A model generated the notes under the pieces. It saw only the letters and a program-made list of their open reading frames with translations, searched no databases and was not told the origin of the DNA. From assembly GCF_000503775.1 (NCBI RefSeq), contig NZ_KI629782.1, positions 2,058,579 to 2,122,578 on the forward strand: a DNA stretch of 64,000 nt, given 5' to 3'. Source of the DNA: Brevibacillus panacihumi W25. Its GTDB lineage: Bacteria > Bacillota > Bacilli > Brevibacillales > Brevibacillaceae. Positions 47,177 to 56,238 of the stretch are shown here, in pieces; positions within the stretch are counted from its first letter, which is position 1, and the number at the start of each line of letters is the position of its first letter. The position numbers were made by a program, and so were the translations under genes.

Positions 47177-48471
47177 CTTGCTCTCCCTCCCGCCAGCAAG
47201 CGGAGCGGCTCCTCACAGAAGGAAGCAAGCGTCTGCAAAAATTGCGCTGCGTCCGCCCCATCCATAGCCCGATGATCAAAGGTGAGGGAGAAGGTGATCA
47301 TCGAGCGATTGACCAGATCATCCCCTATGAATACAGGTTTATCCGTGACTCTGCCGATGCCTAGAATACCTGTTTGCGGCGAATTGAGAATCGGCGTAAA
47401 CCCATCCACCTGCATCATGCCCAGATTGCTGATCGTAAACGTACCACCTTGCATCTCTGTCGCGTCCAATCGCTGTTCCTTGGCCTTCGCAGTCAACTCC
47501 TGCAGAGCCGAAGCGATTTCCACTAGAGAAAGCCGGCATGCTTGACGGATGACCGGCACGAGCAAGCCATGCGGAACTGCCGCTGCTACCCCCATATGGA
47601 CGTGGGAATGATACGTCAGCTCCTGGTTTTGGTACCAAGCATTCACGACCGGATGCCGCTTCAAAGCCTGGGCGACGAGCAAGATCAGAAAATGGGTCAT
47701 GCTCACCCGGATGCCTTGCTCGGCCGCATCTGCCGCCAGCACCTCGAATGCCTTGCGCAACTGCGTCACATCCACTTCGCGAGTCAAGGTAACCTGTGGG
47801 ATGTCCCGCCAGCTCTGCGTCATTCGCTCAGCGATCACTTTGCGGGTAGCAGTCAGCGGTTTCGTCACCCTTTCGTCGACTCCACCGTTGTCTTGCCCAC
47901 TCGATCCTCTGTCGCCAGAAGCCCTTAATTGCTCGGCGATAACATCAGGGAGCAGGATCCGCTCCTGTGTCTCAATCGTCTCCCACCCGATCCCATTCTC
48001 TTCAGCGTATTTTTTCGCAAGCGGAGAAATCTTCGGCTTTTGGATCGCAGCGCTGGACAGATCGCGAGCCAGCAGAATCCCATGTTCTTCCGATGGTGTC
48101 AGATCTGCCAAATCCAGACCCTGCTCGCGGGCTAGCTTGCGGGCCAAAGGTGTCGCCCGGATGAAACCAGAGGGGGGCTGTACATCCTGCGGACTTGCTT
48201 CCTCGCCCTCCAGAAAAGAGGAGATATCCTCCTGCAAATCCGCCAGTATCGCCAGGCTGCCTCCCACCTGTGCCGTCTCGTCTGCCGCTACGAAGATATG
48301 CCGCAGCACTCCTGACTGAGCCGCTTGCACTTCATTGGTGATCTTGTCTGTCTGTACCTCAAAAAGCACCTCGCCTTGCTCCACCCAATCCCCGACAGAC
48401 TTGAACCAGTTCGTGACAGTTCCCTCCGTCATCGTCAGGCCGAACTTTGGCATGGTAATGACGTGCGCCAT
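47173..48471 (-). CDS. Dihydrolipoamide acyltransferase (E2) of a 2-oxoacid or acetoin dehydrogenase complex
   Basis: The protein has 432 residues. One lipoyl domain carries the modified lysine in VQTDKITNE (K43). A first peripheral-subunit-binding domain (ATPLARKLAREQGLDL) lies near residue 107, and a second similar stretch (SPLAKKYAEENGIGWE) near 150. The catalytic domain ends with the active-site TFDHRAMDGADAAQFL. It transfers the acyl group to CoA. Two binding-domain-like stretches in tandem are less common than one. Confidence 0.9.
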   Translation of the reverse strand: MAHVITMPKFGLTMTEGTVTNWFKSVGDWVEQGEVLFEVQTDKITNEVQAAQSGVLRHIFVAADETAQVGGSLAILADLQEDISSFLEGEEASPQDVQPPSGFIRATPLARKLAREQGLDLADLTPSEEHGILLARDLSSAAIQKPKISPLAKKYAEENGIGWETIETQERILLPDVIAEQLRASGDRGSSGQDNGGVDERVTKPLTATRKVIAERMTQSWRDIPQVTLTREVDVTQLRKAFEVLAADAAEQGIRVSMTHFLILLVAQALKRHPVVNAWYQNQELTYHSHVHMGVAAAVPHGLLVPVIRQACRLSLVEIASALQELTAKAKEQRLDATEMQGGTFTISNLGMMQVDGFTPILNSPQTGILGIGRVTDKPVFIGDDLVNRSMITFSLTFDHRAMDGADAAQFLQTLASFCEEPLRLLAGGRAR

Positions 48472-48501
48472 CTCAATCCCTCCCCTCGTCTATCCACGTT
48501 C

Positions 48502-49479
48502 TTACCATCGAGCTTTCCTGACCGCTTCCACAACCTGCTCCACCTGCGGAATCACCCGTTTTTCTAGTGGCGGACTAAAAGGAACCGGTGTAAAGGCCGC
48601 ACCGACGCGAATGATGGGGGCATCCAGGTATTCGATGATGTTTTCGCTCACAGACGCCGCGATCTCGCCGCCGACGCCGCCTGTTTTCACCGCTTCATGT
48701 GCGATGACGAGCCTGTGTGTTTTCTTCACGGATGTATAGATCGTCTCCATGTCCATGGGTACGATGGTCCGCAAATCGATGACCTCTGCCTCAATGCCAT
48801 GGTGCTGACTCAACTGATCAGCAGCCTCCAGACAAGTCCCGAGCATCGACGAATACGACACAATCGTGACATCTTGTCCCTCCCTTACGACCGCGGCCTT
48901 GCCGATTGGGGTGAGATAGTCTCCGTCAGGCACCGGACCTGATTTTCGAAACAGGTTTTTATGTTCAAAATAGATGACCGGATTGGGGTCTCGAATCGCT
49001 GCTTTCAACAATCCCTTGGCATCTGCGGGATTGGAGGGGATGACCACCTTGATCCCCGGGATATGCAAAAACCAGGCTTCGAGCGATTGAGAGTGTTGGG
49101 CAGCGGCTGACTGGGTGACACCGTCGGGCGCTCGCAAGACCAGGGGGAGTGTCGCTTGTCCGCCAAACATATAGCGCATCTTGGCCATTTGATTCAGAAC
49201 CTCATCCATTGTCACTCCGATAAAATCTGCAAAATGCATATCTATGACAGGCACTGCCCCTGCCAATGCCGCTCCGATCCCTGCGCCGACAAGCGCCGTT
49301 TCCGAAATCGGGGTATCGCGCACCCTCTCATAGCCGAATTCCTTGGGAAGTCCTTGGAACTGACCGAATATTCCGCCTTGTTTTGCGATGTCTTCCCCCA
49401 TGATGAAGACGCGTTCATCCCTGCGCATCTCCTCCAGCATGGCTTCCAATGTGGCTTGTGAAAAGCTCAGGTTGCGCAT
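48502..49479 (-). CDS. 2-oxoacid/acetoin dehydrogenase E1 component, beta subunit
   Basis: The protein has 325 residues. GEDIAKQGGIFGQFQGL, FADFIGVTMDEVLNQMAKM and LRAPDGVTQSAAAQHSQSLE are typical of the E1 beta/AcoB/PdhB family. It pairs with the alpha subunit to bind thiamine diphosphate. It starts two bases after the alpha gene and follows AGGAGG. Confidence 0.92.
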   Translation of the reverse strand: MRNLSFSQATLEAMLEEMRRDERVFIMGEDIAKQGGIFGQFQGLPKEFGYERVRDTPISETALVGAGIGAALAGAVPVIDMHFADFIGVTMDEVLNQMAKMRYMFGGQATLPLVLRAPDGVTQSAAAQHSQSLEAWFLHIPGIKVVIPSNPADAKGLLKAAIRDPNPVIYFEHKNLFRKSGPVPDGDYLTPIGKAAVVREGQDVTIVSYSSMLGTCLEAADQLSQHHGIEAEVIDLRTIVPMDMETIYTSVKKTHRLVIAHEAVKTGGVGGEIAASVSENIIEYLDAPIIRVGAAFTPVPFSPPLEKRVIPQVEQVVEAVRKARW

Positions 49480-49481
49480 TC

Positions 49482-50465
49482 TTACGATACCTCCTCTACG
49501 TACACATCATCGAAAGCTTCCTCTGGATCGGGATACGGGCTCGTCTCCGCAAACCGGACAGCTTCCTCGATCTCAGCAGCCACCTGCTCCTCGATTGCAA
49601 CAAGCTCTTGCTCACCTAGCAATTGCTCGTTTTGCACCCTGAGGAAAAAGTTCTTGAGCGGGTCATTCTCCTCAAGCTGACTGATTACTTCCTCGCGCGT
49701 CCGGTACTGCTCCGGATCACCGACAAAATGCCCTTTGATCCGATAGGTCTTGCATTCCACGAGTGTGGGACCTCCGCCTTGCCGCGCCCGTTCGATAGCC
49801 TCAACAGCCGCCTCGTATACCGCGAATACATCGTTGCCGTCTACGATTGTACTTGGCATGGCATAAGAAGACGCACGCACAGCAATATCTGTCACCGCTG
49901 TAGCTTCATGCAAAGGAGTAGTAGAGGCCCATTGATTGTTTTCGCAGACAAAAACCGCGGGAAGCTTCCATACCGCCGCCATGTTGAGAGCTTCATGAAA
50001 AGTGCCGCGATTGCTGGCCCCGTCTCCAAAAAAACAGACGGCAACCTGATCTCCTTTTCGCAGCTGGACAGCCAAGGCTGCTCCCACCGCCAGATTGAAT
50101 CCTCCCCCGACGACGCCATTTGCTCCCAGCATCCCGATGCTGAAGTCTGCGATGTGCATGGAGCCGCCCTTCCCTTTGCAGTAGCCTGTTTTTCGGCCAT
50201 ACAGCTCAGCCATGCAGCGTTTTACATCCGCCCCTTTGGCCAGCGTATGTCCATGCCCGCGGTGTGTACTTGTGATGTAATCCGTTTTTCGCAAAGCGGA
50301 GCAGACCCCGACACCGGTCGCTTCTTCCCCGATGTACAAATGAACAAAGCCCGGGATCTCGCCCGCGAGAAACTTCTCGTTAATCTTCTCTTCAAAACGT
50401 CGAATCATCAGCATGCGATAATACCATTCTTTCAAGAGGTCTGCTGGAAGATTTGTATTCACCAC
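49482..50465 (-). CDS. 2-oxoacid/acetoin dehydrogenase E1 component, alpha subunit
   Basis: The protein has about 327 residues. The thiamine diphosphate motif runs from GDGASNRGTFHEALN to FVCENN. HRGHGHTLAKGADV and GKGGSMHIADFS are typical of AcoA/PdhA. The closest features fit the acetoin dehydrogenase type, but a branched-chain or other 2-oxoacid cannot be ruled out. The start is taken as GTG 50465, nine bases after AAGGGG; the frame remains open to 50513. Confidence 0.9.
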   Translation of the reverse strand: MVNTNLPADLLKEWYYRMLMIRRFEEKINEKFLAGEIPGFVHLYIGEEATGVGVCSALRKTDYITSTHRGHGHTLAKGADVKRCMAELYGRKTGYCKGKGGSMHIADFSIGMLGANGVVGGGFNLAVGAALAVQLRKGDQVAVCFFGDGASNRGTFHEALNMAAVWKLPAVFVCENNQWASTTPLHEATAVTDIAVRASSYAMPSTIVDGNDVFAVYEAAVEAIERARQGGGPTLVECKTYRIKGHFVGDPEQYRTREEVISQLEENDPLKNFFLRVQNEQLLGEQELVAIEEQVAAEIEEAVRFAETSPYPDPEEAFDDVYVEEVS

Positions 50466-50543
50466 GAAAAAACACCCCTTACGTTCAGATGGTCTTGCTT
50501 CCATCCTCAGCATAAAGGGCGGTAAAGCGTTTTCATATATCCA

Positions 50544-52016
50544 TTAGCATGATTGGCCTGCATGGTGCTCGGCAATGATCTCATTCATGACTTCCAACCC
50601 TCTTTTCAGCAAATCGACAGAGGGATGGGTAAAAGCCAGCCGCATGCGATTCTCATAGAGACCAACTCCGCTTAGCCAATTTCCCGGAACAAAGGATACC
50701 CCTTTTTGAATCGCCAGGTCGAGCAGTCGTTCGGCTGACAGGGAGCATGGAAGCTTGCACCACAGAAAAACACCGCCCTCGGGAATATGGCATCGAAGAT
50801 TCGCGTTCCTGCTTATGACATCGTGAACCAGATCCAGCCTGCCCCGGTACGCTTGACGCAACTTTTCTATGTGGTCCTCCAGCCTCCCTTCTGACAAATA
50901 AGCATGGACAGCAATCTGTGTCAGGTTATGACTGTGCAAATCGATTCGCTGCTTGATTTTAACCAGATGGGATACGATACCCTCAGGGGCTACCAGCACT
51001 GCCACGCGCAGACTGGGAAAAAGATATTTGGAAAAGGATTGAAGGTAGATGACATTATTGTCTTCGTCCAACGATTTCAAAGAGGGAACCGGCTTTTTTC
51101 CGTAATACAGCAAGCTGGACGGGTCGTCCTCCACGATCAAAACCTTGTATTTCTTTGCCAGCTCCAGGAGCCTCTTTCTCCTTTTTAATGACATGGTGAT
51201 GCCCGTAGGATTGTGAAAAGTGGGATTGAGATAAATAAACTTGACCGGAAATTGCATGAGCAGATTCTCCAGGCTGTCGATGCGAATCCCTTCTTGATCC
51301 AGTGTGATACGCAAGATTTTGGCTCCTGTCGCCGTGAATGCATCTGATGCGGCGAGGAAGCCGGGATCCTCCATGATCACGTAATCTCCCGGTCCCAGGA
51401 ACAAGCGGCTAATCAGATCCAGCCCTTGCATGGCTCCTGAAACAATCATGATCTCCCGCGGGTTGGCCTCAATCTCCCTATCATAAAGCCATTTTCGCAC
51501 ATCCATAATCAACGGCTCATATCCTTGTGTCGGTGCCGGCAGTTGTAAAAGAATGGGGTTTTTCCGCAGATGCTCCGAGAAGCATTGGCTGAGCTCGATA
51601 CCGGGGTGCACTTCGGGCGCGGTACCGACTCCAGCCAAATGGATCAGATGAGGATCCAGCCCGTATCGCATGATTTCCTCCATCTCATCGCTCATGGACC
51701 CCAATTGATACGTAAAATGATGCTGCCAAACCGTTGACCCCTCGACCCTTTCGCTCCTTGCACTGCGCATGATGTAGGTCCCGCTCCCCTGCTGAGAGCG
51801 AACAATTCCTTTTGCCTTCATGTCCTCATTGGCAAGTGTGATCGTCATTCGGCTGACCTTGAGGATTTCAGCCAAACGTCTTTCTGAGGGCAGGCGCGTT
51901 CCCGGCTTCAACCTTCCTTCTTGTACCCATTGTTCAATTCTTTCAGATATTTGCTTGTAAAGAGGTGTTTTCTCTGTTCCATCCAGTACAAGTTGGTCCC
52001 ATTGGGCCAATGACAC
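50544..52016 (-). CDS. MocR/PdxR-family regulator (GntR HTH fused to aminotransferase fold)
   Basis: The protein has 490 residues. An N-terminal GntR winged helix (RLKPGTRLPSERRLAEIL, then SRMTITLANEDM) is followed by a class I aminotransferase fold. The PLP lysine is probably in QSFSKYLFPSLR. MocR proteins sense PLP or amino compounds and control neighbouring genes. It lies inside an operon, 12 bases after the TRAP permease gene and 78 bases before E1 alpha, and probably regulates both. The start is GTG 52016, seven bases after AAGGAGG. Confidence 0.9.
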   Translation of the reverse strand: MSLAQWDQLVLDGTEKTPLYKQISERIEQWVQEGRLKPGTRLPSERRLAEILKVSRMTITLANEDMKAKGIVRSQQGSGTYIMRSARSERVEGSTVWQHHFTYQLGSMSDEMEEIMRYGLDPHLIHLAGVGTAPEVHPGIELSQCFSEHLRKNPILLQLPAPTQGYEPLIMDVRKWLYDREIEANPREIMIVSGAMQGLDLISRLFLGPGDYVIMEDPGFLAASDAFTATGAKILRITLDQEGIRIDSLENLLMQFPVKFIYLNPTFHNPTGITMSLKRRKRLLELAKKYKVLIVEDDPSSLLYYGKKPVPSLKSLDEDNNVIYLQSFSKYLFPSLRVAVLVAPEGIVSHLVKIKQRIDLHSHNLTQIAVHAYLSEGRLEDHIEKLRQAYRGRLDLVHDVISRNANLRCHIPEGGVFLWCKLPCSLSAERLLDLAIQKGVSFVPGNWLSGVGLYENRMRLAFTHPSVDLLKRGLEVMNEIIAEHHAGQSC

Positions 52017-52028
52017 ATGGCTCCCTCC

Positions 52029-53315
52029 TTATTTCATCTGTAAGAGCTGCGGCAACCATAGCGTGATAGACGGAATATACGTAATGAGCATAAGCGCGAT
52101 CAGAGAGGCGACGATAAAGGGAATCACACCAATGGAAATTTCCTTCAACGATATCTTAGCCAGTCCACAAGCCACGTACAGATCCAATCCGACGGGTGGA
52201 GTCACCAGACCAATCGCCAGATTCATCGTCATCATCACCCCAAAATGAATCGGATCGATGTTCATAGCGGCGATAATGGGGAGGAAGATGGGCAGAAAGA
52301 TGTAATAGGCTGAGATGGCATCGACGAACATTCCCGCGATCAGTAGAATCACGTTAATCATAAGCAGCATGAGAATCGGCCCCGGCGCGATACTCATGAG
52401 CGAATGAGCCAGATCTTCCGCAATCCCCTCCACGGTAATCAACCAGGCAAATGAAGAAGCCGCAGCCACGATCAGCATCACCATCGCAGTTGTTTTTGCC
52501 GAATCCAGCAGAATCGCCGGAATTTGCTTGAAACTGATTTCTTTATAAACAAACACACCAACGATCAGTCCATAGAAAACAGCGACTACTGCCGATTCCG
52601 TCGTGGTAAAGATCCCGGAATAGATCCCCCCTAATATGATGACTGGAGCCATCAATCCCCAGATTGCATCCTTCAAGGCCAGAAAGATCTCCTTTTTGCT
52701 TGCCTTTGGAAGAGTCGGAATTCGCTCTCTTTTTGCGATAAAGTAACTGGTCAAAGCAAGAATCAATCCCATGACCAAGCCGGGAATGATTCCGGCCACG
52801 AAGATCTTCCCGATCGATACCTCGGAGATGACACCGTACACGATGTAGGCAATGCTGGGCGGGATGATGATCCCGATGCCTCCTGCCGTAGCCAATAACC
52901 CTGCCGACATGTCCTTGCGGTATCCCTGCTTGACCATGGCTGGGATGATGATCGCTCCCACTGCAGCCATCGTCGCAGGCCCTGAACCGGAGATGGCGGC
53001 AAAAAAACACGCTGCGACGACGGCAACGATCGCCATCCCGCCGGTATAGTGGCCTGTTAAGGTCTGCGCCAAATGGATCAACCTTCTGGAGATGCCTGCC
53101 CGCTCCAAAATCAGTCCAGCAAGGAAAAAGAAAGGAATGGCAAGCAGTGTAAATTTGGCCATCGCAGAGTAAAGCGTTGAAGGAAGAGCTTGGAGCGGCA
53201 AATCAAAAACCAGCAATGTGGCGGCAGTAGACAGGCCTAGCGCTATCGCAATCGGCATATTCAAAAACAGCAAAAGGAAAAACGAACCAAACAAAAATAG
53301 CGCCACGTCACTCAT
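52029..53315 (-). CDS. TRAP transporter large permease, DctM family
   Basis: The protein has 428 residues with about twelve membrane segments. GSGPATMAAVGAIIIPAM, GGIGIIIPPSIAYIVYG and GLVTPPVGLDLYVACG are DctM hallmarks. With DctP and DctQ it imports an organic acid driven by sodium or protons. The start is ATG 53315, overlapping the DctQ stop by four bases. A 60-codon upstream open frame is only a shadow over DctQ. Confidence 0.93.
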   Translation of the reverse strand: MSDVALFLFGSFFLLLFLNMPIAIALGLSTAATLLVFDLPLQALPSTLYSAMAKFTLLAIPFFFLAGLILERAGISRRLIHLAQTLTGHYTGGMAIVAVVAACFFAAISGSGPATMAAVGAIIIPAMVKQGYRKDMSAGLLATAGGIGIIIPPSIAYIVYGVISEVSIGKIFVAGIIPGLVMGLILALTSYFIAKRERIPTLPKASKKEIFLALKDAIWGLMAPVIILGGIYSGIFTTTESAVVAVFYGLIVGVFVYKEISFKQIPAILLDSAKTTAMVMLIVAAASSFAWLITVEGIAEDLAHSLMSIAPGPILMLLMINVILLIAGMFVDAISAYYIFLPIFLPIIAAMNIDPIHFGVMMTMNLAIGLVTPPVGLDLYVACGLAKISLKEISIGVIPFIVASLIALMLITYIPSITLWLPQLLQMK

Positions 53316-53791
53316 TTCTCCACCCCCTCCTGACTGATTTTTTTCCATTCCAGCAGAGCCCCTTCCCAGAACCGGATGATGCACAATAACGCACCAAGCG
53401 GCACAGACAGGCCCATGATCCATTCCGGCAATCCCATAGCAGGTGTCTTTTGCTGGTAGGTGTACTGCTGGATGACCATTTCCACTCCATACCAAAGCAG
53501 GATCAAAAAAAAGACACTTATCAGACAGCTCACGAGCAGCACCAATATCTTACGGACACTGGGCGGACAAAGGTCTGTGAGCAGGGCAAAGCCCAAATGA
53601 CCGTTTTCCCTGGCAAGCAAGGCCGCCCCGATAAAGATAATGAACGCAAACAGATTGGTCGTCAGCTCTTCGGTCATGGAAAACGAGCTGCTTAGCAAAT
53701 AGCGTGAAAGCACATTTGCCATGGTGATGACACAAATGACAATCATGAAAATGACAAGAATCCACTCTTCCAGCCGAACCCATTTTTTCAT
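53312..53791 (-). CDS. TRAP transporter small permease, DctQ family
   Basis: The protein has 159 residues with four membrane segments. SFSMTEELTTNLFAFIIFIG and LARENGHLGFALL fit the DctQ family. It starts at ATG 53791, eight bases after GGAGG. It joins the large permease in the membrane. Confidence 0.9.
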   Translation of the reverse strand: MKKWVRLEEWILVIFMIVICVITMANVLSRYLLSSSFSMTEELTTNLFAFIIFIGAALLARENGHLGFALLTDLCPPSVRKILVLLVSCLISVFFLILLWYGVEMVIQQYTYQQKTPAMGLPEWIMGLSVPLGALLCIIRFWEGALLEWKKISQEGVEK

Positions 53792-53833
53792 GTGAGATTC
53801 CTCCAAGCGAAAAGGAGTCGTGAAGAAAACATC

Positions 53834-53859
53834 GCTCCGCCAAACGTTTTTGGCGGAGC
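53834..53859 (-). terminator. Intercistronic stem-loop between dctP and dctQ
   Basis: GCTCCGCCA pairs with TGGCGGAGC within the 83-base gap. It lies inside an operon, so it more likely trims expression of the permeases relative to the abundant binding protein, or protects the upstream mRNA, than ends transcription fully. Confidence 0.6.
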
Positions 53860-53874
53860 CTCGGATTGAAACGA

Positions 53875-54909
53875 CTAATTGCGGAATGCATCCAGCATTT
53901 CCTTGCCAATAATCTCCTCGTACTTGTCGATGACAGGAGCGACCTGTTCCTGGAATGCCTTGGTCTGCTCAGGTGTCAGTTCTACTACCTGCATGCCTTT
54001 TTCTTTCAATTCCGCCAACACCTTGGCATCCGCCTCGCGGTTCAATTGGATTTGATGCTTGGCGGCAGCTTGTGCCGTCTCCCTGAACATCTCCTGTGTT
54101 TGCGGATCGAGACTGTCGAATAGCTTTTTGTTCATGCCGAACACAATCGGATCGTACATGTAGTTCCAAACGGTGAGATGATCCTGCACCTCGTACAGCT
54201 TGGAATTCAAAATAATCGGGAGCGGATTTTCCTGTCCGTCGATCACGCCCTGCTGGAGGGAAGTAAACACCTCGGCAAAGTTCATGACGGTCGGGTCTCC
54301 GCCGAACTCTTTATAGGTACTGACCATCATTTCCATGGATGGGGTTCTGATTTTTAGTCCTTTCAGATCTTCCGGCTTCTCAATCGGCCTCTTGCTGTTG
54401 GTAATCTGGCGGTACCCGCTCTCACCGTAAGCCAGCGGTTCAATTCCCTTGCTGCGAATCACTTCCTTCAGCATTTCGCCTGCCTTTCCGTTCATGGCTT
54501 TATCTGCTTGTTCATAGCTGGGGATGAGCCAGGGGAGTGAAGGAGCTGAGAATTTGGGATCCAGTACGCTGTAAATAATCGTAGAGTGGAGGGAGATGTC
54601 TGTAGAGCCGTTCTGCACCGCTTCGATCCCTTTTGGCTGGTTTCCATTCGAAAGAGACTCGTTCGCGTACATTTTCATTTTGATTTTGCCATTTGTCCTT
54701 TTTTCCACTTCCTCGATCCACTGTTTCGTAGCGATGGCCCAGGAGTCTTTTTCTGAAACGGTGACGCTTATCTTTAAATTCAATTCCTTGGCCGGGGCGG
54801 TTGTGCTTGACGATCCAGACTCTTGCGGTGCTGCCGCATTTTGCGATCCACATGCTGCCAGTGCAATTGTCAAAAAAATGGACAAGCCTATGCCGAAAAG
54901 TTTCTTCAT
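53875..54909 (-). CDS. TRAP transporter substrate-binding lipoprotein, DctP family
   Basis: The protein has 344 residues. The signal peptide ends at lipobox ALAAC, so the protein is lipid-anchored outside the membrane. SKRPIEKPEDLKGLKIRTPS and GVIDGQENPLPIILNSKLYE are DctP signatures; the arginine of KIRTPS normally contacts the substrate carboxylate. The start is ATG 54909, after GAGGGGGG. It is the first gene of the long dehydrogenase operon. Confidence 0.93.
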   Translation of the reverse strand: MKKLFGIGLSIFLTIALAACGSQNAAAPQESGSSSTTAPAKELNLKISVTVSEKDSWAIATKQWIEEVEKRTNGKIKMKMYANESLSNGNQPKGIEAVQNGSTDISLHSTIIYSVLDPKFSAPSLPWLIPSYEQADKAMNGKAGEMLKEVIRSKGIEPLAYGESGYRQITNSKRPIEKPEDLKGLKIRTPSMEMMVSTYKEFGGDPTVMNFAEVFTSLQQGVIDGQENPLPIILNSKLYEVQDHLTVWNYMYDPIVFGMNKKLFDSLDPQTQEMFRETAQAAAKHQIQLNREADAKVLAELKEKGMQVVELTPEQTKAFQEQVAPVIDKYEEIIGKEMLDAFRN

Positions 54910-55036
54910 AAGTCCCCCCTCGCGCCTTGTAAGCGCTATTCCCATTTATAATTGAAAGAATAGTCATAATAAAAAGTTAAGTCTATATCCACTTCTTGAA
55001 TTGGATATACGCCGGGGGCTCGATATTGCTCCGAAT

Positions 55037-55088
55037 AGAAAAAGTCGAGTCCCCCACAGGAAAAATCCCTTAGGGAACTCGACTTTTT
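55037..55088. terminator. Terminator of pcrB
   Basis: AAAAAGTCGAGT pairs with ACTCGACTTTTT, with an inner CCC-GGG pairing. The stem ends in T on both strands. It lies 50 bases after the pcrB stop and isolates it from the TRAP operon downstream. Confidence 0.85.
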
Positions 55089-55137
55089 ACCGATTTTTTT
55101 CAAATTTGGCCTTACTTCTTCAAAGGTGGCCTGATTG

Positions 55138-55827
55138 CTACGAGCCCTTCACAGCAGCGACCGTAGCCAATGCCGCTTCCAGATCCTCATAGACCAGATT
55201 GCCGACGACGATGGTGTCGGCAATCGCCGCCATCTCGGCAGCCTGCTGCGGCGTACGGATGCCCCCGCCGTAAAAGAAGTGGGCCTCATGTACGCCTGCC
55301 TTGCAGCCACTAACCACCTCAGGGTCGCCGTACTGTCCGCTGTATTCTAGATAGACAATGGGCAAACGGCATATCTGCGTCGCTACCTGCGCGTACGCTT
55401 TGGCCGTCGCACCGTCGGCGATCGGACGAGCCTGGGTCCGCTTCGCCGCTCCCGCTTCCGGGTTGGCGATCAGATAGCCCTCGGCAATAATTTCATCCCA
55501 GTGTATATAGGACCCGTATGCCAGCAGACCCGATACATGCGGCGCAAAGATCATGTCCGGGTCCCCTGCGTTTATGACAAGGGGAACAAAATACGAATCA
55601 AAGCCAGGCACGACCGCCTCCAGCGAGGAAATCTCCAGGATGGTCGGCACGGCGTAGCGGCGAATTCGCGACATCAGCTCGAGCGTGTTGTCATACGTCA
55701 CGCCGTACGTGCCGCCAACGATGATTGCGTCAGTCCCTGATTCGCAAATGGCTTCCAGCTCCGCGTCCCCGATTGTCTTGTCCGGGTCCAGCTTAAACGT
55801 ATGGCGCCAGCCACGATAATCAATCAC
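55138..55827 (-). CDS. pcrB: Heptaprenylglyceryl phosphate synthase PcrB
   Basis: The protein has 229 residues of the GGGP/PcrB TIM-barrel family. Motifs include HTFKLDPDK, AIIVGGTYGVTYDN, YLEYSGQYGDPEVV and FYGGGIRTPQQAAEMA. It joins heptaprenyl diphosphate to glycerol-1-phosphate, making an archaeal-like ether lipid precursor. The start is GTG 55827, nine bases after GGGAGG and 14 bases after yerC. In Bacillus pcrA follows directly, but here it is 13 kb away. Confidence 0.93.
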   Translation of the reverse strand: MIDYRGWRHTFKLDPDKTIGDAELEAICESGTDAIIVGGTYGVTYDNTLELMSRIRRYAVPTILEISSLEAVVPGFDSYFVPLVINAGDPDMIFAPHVSGLLAYGSYIHWDEIIAEGYLIANPEAGAAKRTQARPIADGATAKAYAQVATQICRLPIVYLEYSGQYGDPEVVSGCKAGVHEAHFFYGGGIRTPQQAAEMAAIADTIVVGNLVYEDLEAALATVAAVKGS

Positions 55828-55841
55828 CCGTTGTTGCCTCC

Positions 55842-56132
55842 CTATTTGCCGATCCGCTCCAGCGCCATCTGATAGCCGTCATTGCCGTAGTTCAGGCAGC
55901 GTTTGACACGCGATATGGTCGCGGTGCTCGCACCGGTCTCTGCTTCGATCTGATTGTACGTAAACCCTTTGCGCAGCATGCGCGCTACTTCCAGACGCTG
56001 TGCCAGGGACTGCATTTCGTTTACTGTGCACAGATCATCAAAAAATTGATAGCATTCCTCGATGGTTTCCAATGACAGGACAGCTTCAAAAAGCTGCTCG
56101 ATGCCTTTTCCCTTCAATTTCTCCAATTGCAT
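55842..56132 (-). CDS. yerC: TrpR-like YerC/YecD family DNA-binding protein
   Basis: The protein has 96 residues. LAQRLEVARMLRKGFTYNQI followed by TGASTATISRVKRCLNYGN is the TrpR-like helix-turn-helix of the YerC family. It is a small predicted repressor of unknown target. The start is ATG 56132, six bases after GGGGTG; an ATG three codons upstream is too close to that site. It precedes pcrB in the same transcript. Confidence 0.9.
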   Translation of the reverse strand: MQLEKLKGKGIEQLFEAVLSLETIEECYQFFDDLCTVNEMQSLAQRLEVARMLRKGFTYNQIEAETGASTATISRVKRCLNYGNDGYQMALERIGK

Positions 56133-56238
56133 GCCATTCACCCCGTTTATGGTTACGCTTCTGATTTCCCACTGTGAAATTTTTAAGCGCTAAAGTCCCA
56201 TACATATCATAAAAGAAACGGGGGTAGGCTGCAAGCAC

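Noticed and set aside
52029..53495. Longer DctM with a 60-residue N-terminal extension
   Set aside because: The extension overlaps dctQ in another frame and reads as low-quality protein; ATG 53315 has a good ribosome binding site and a four-base overlap.
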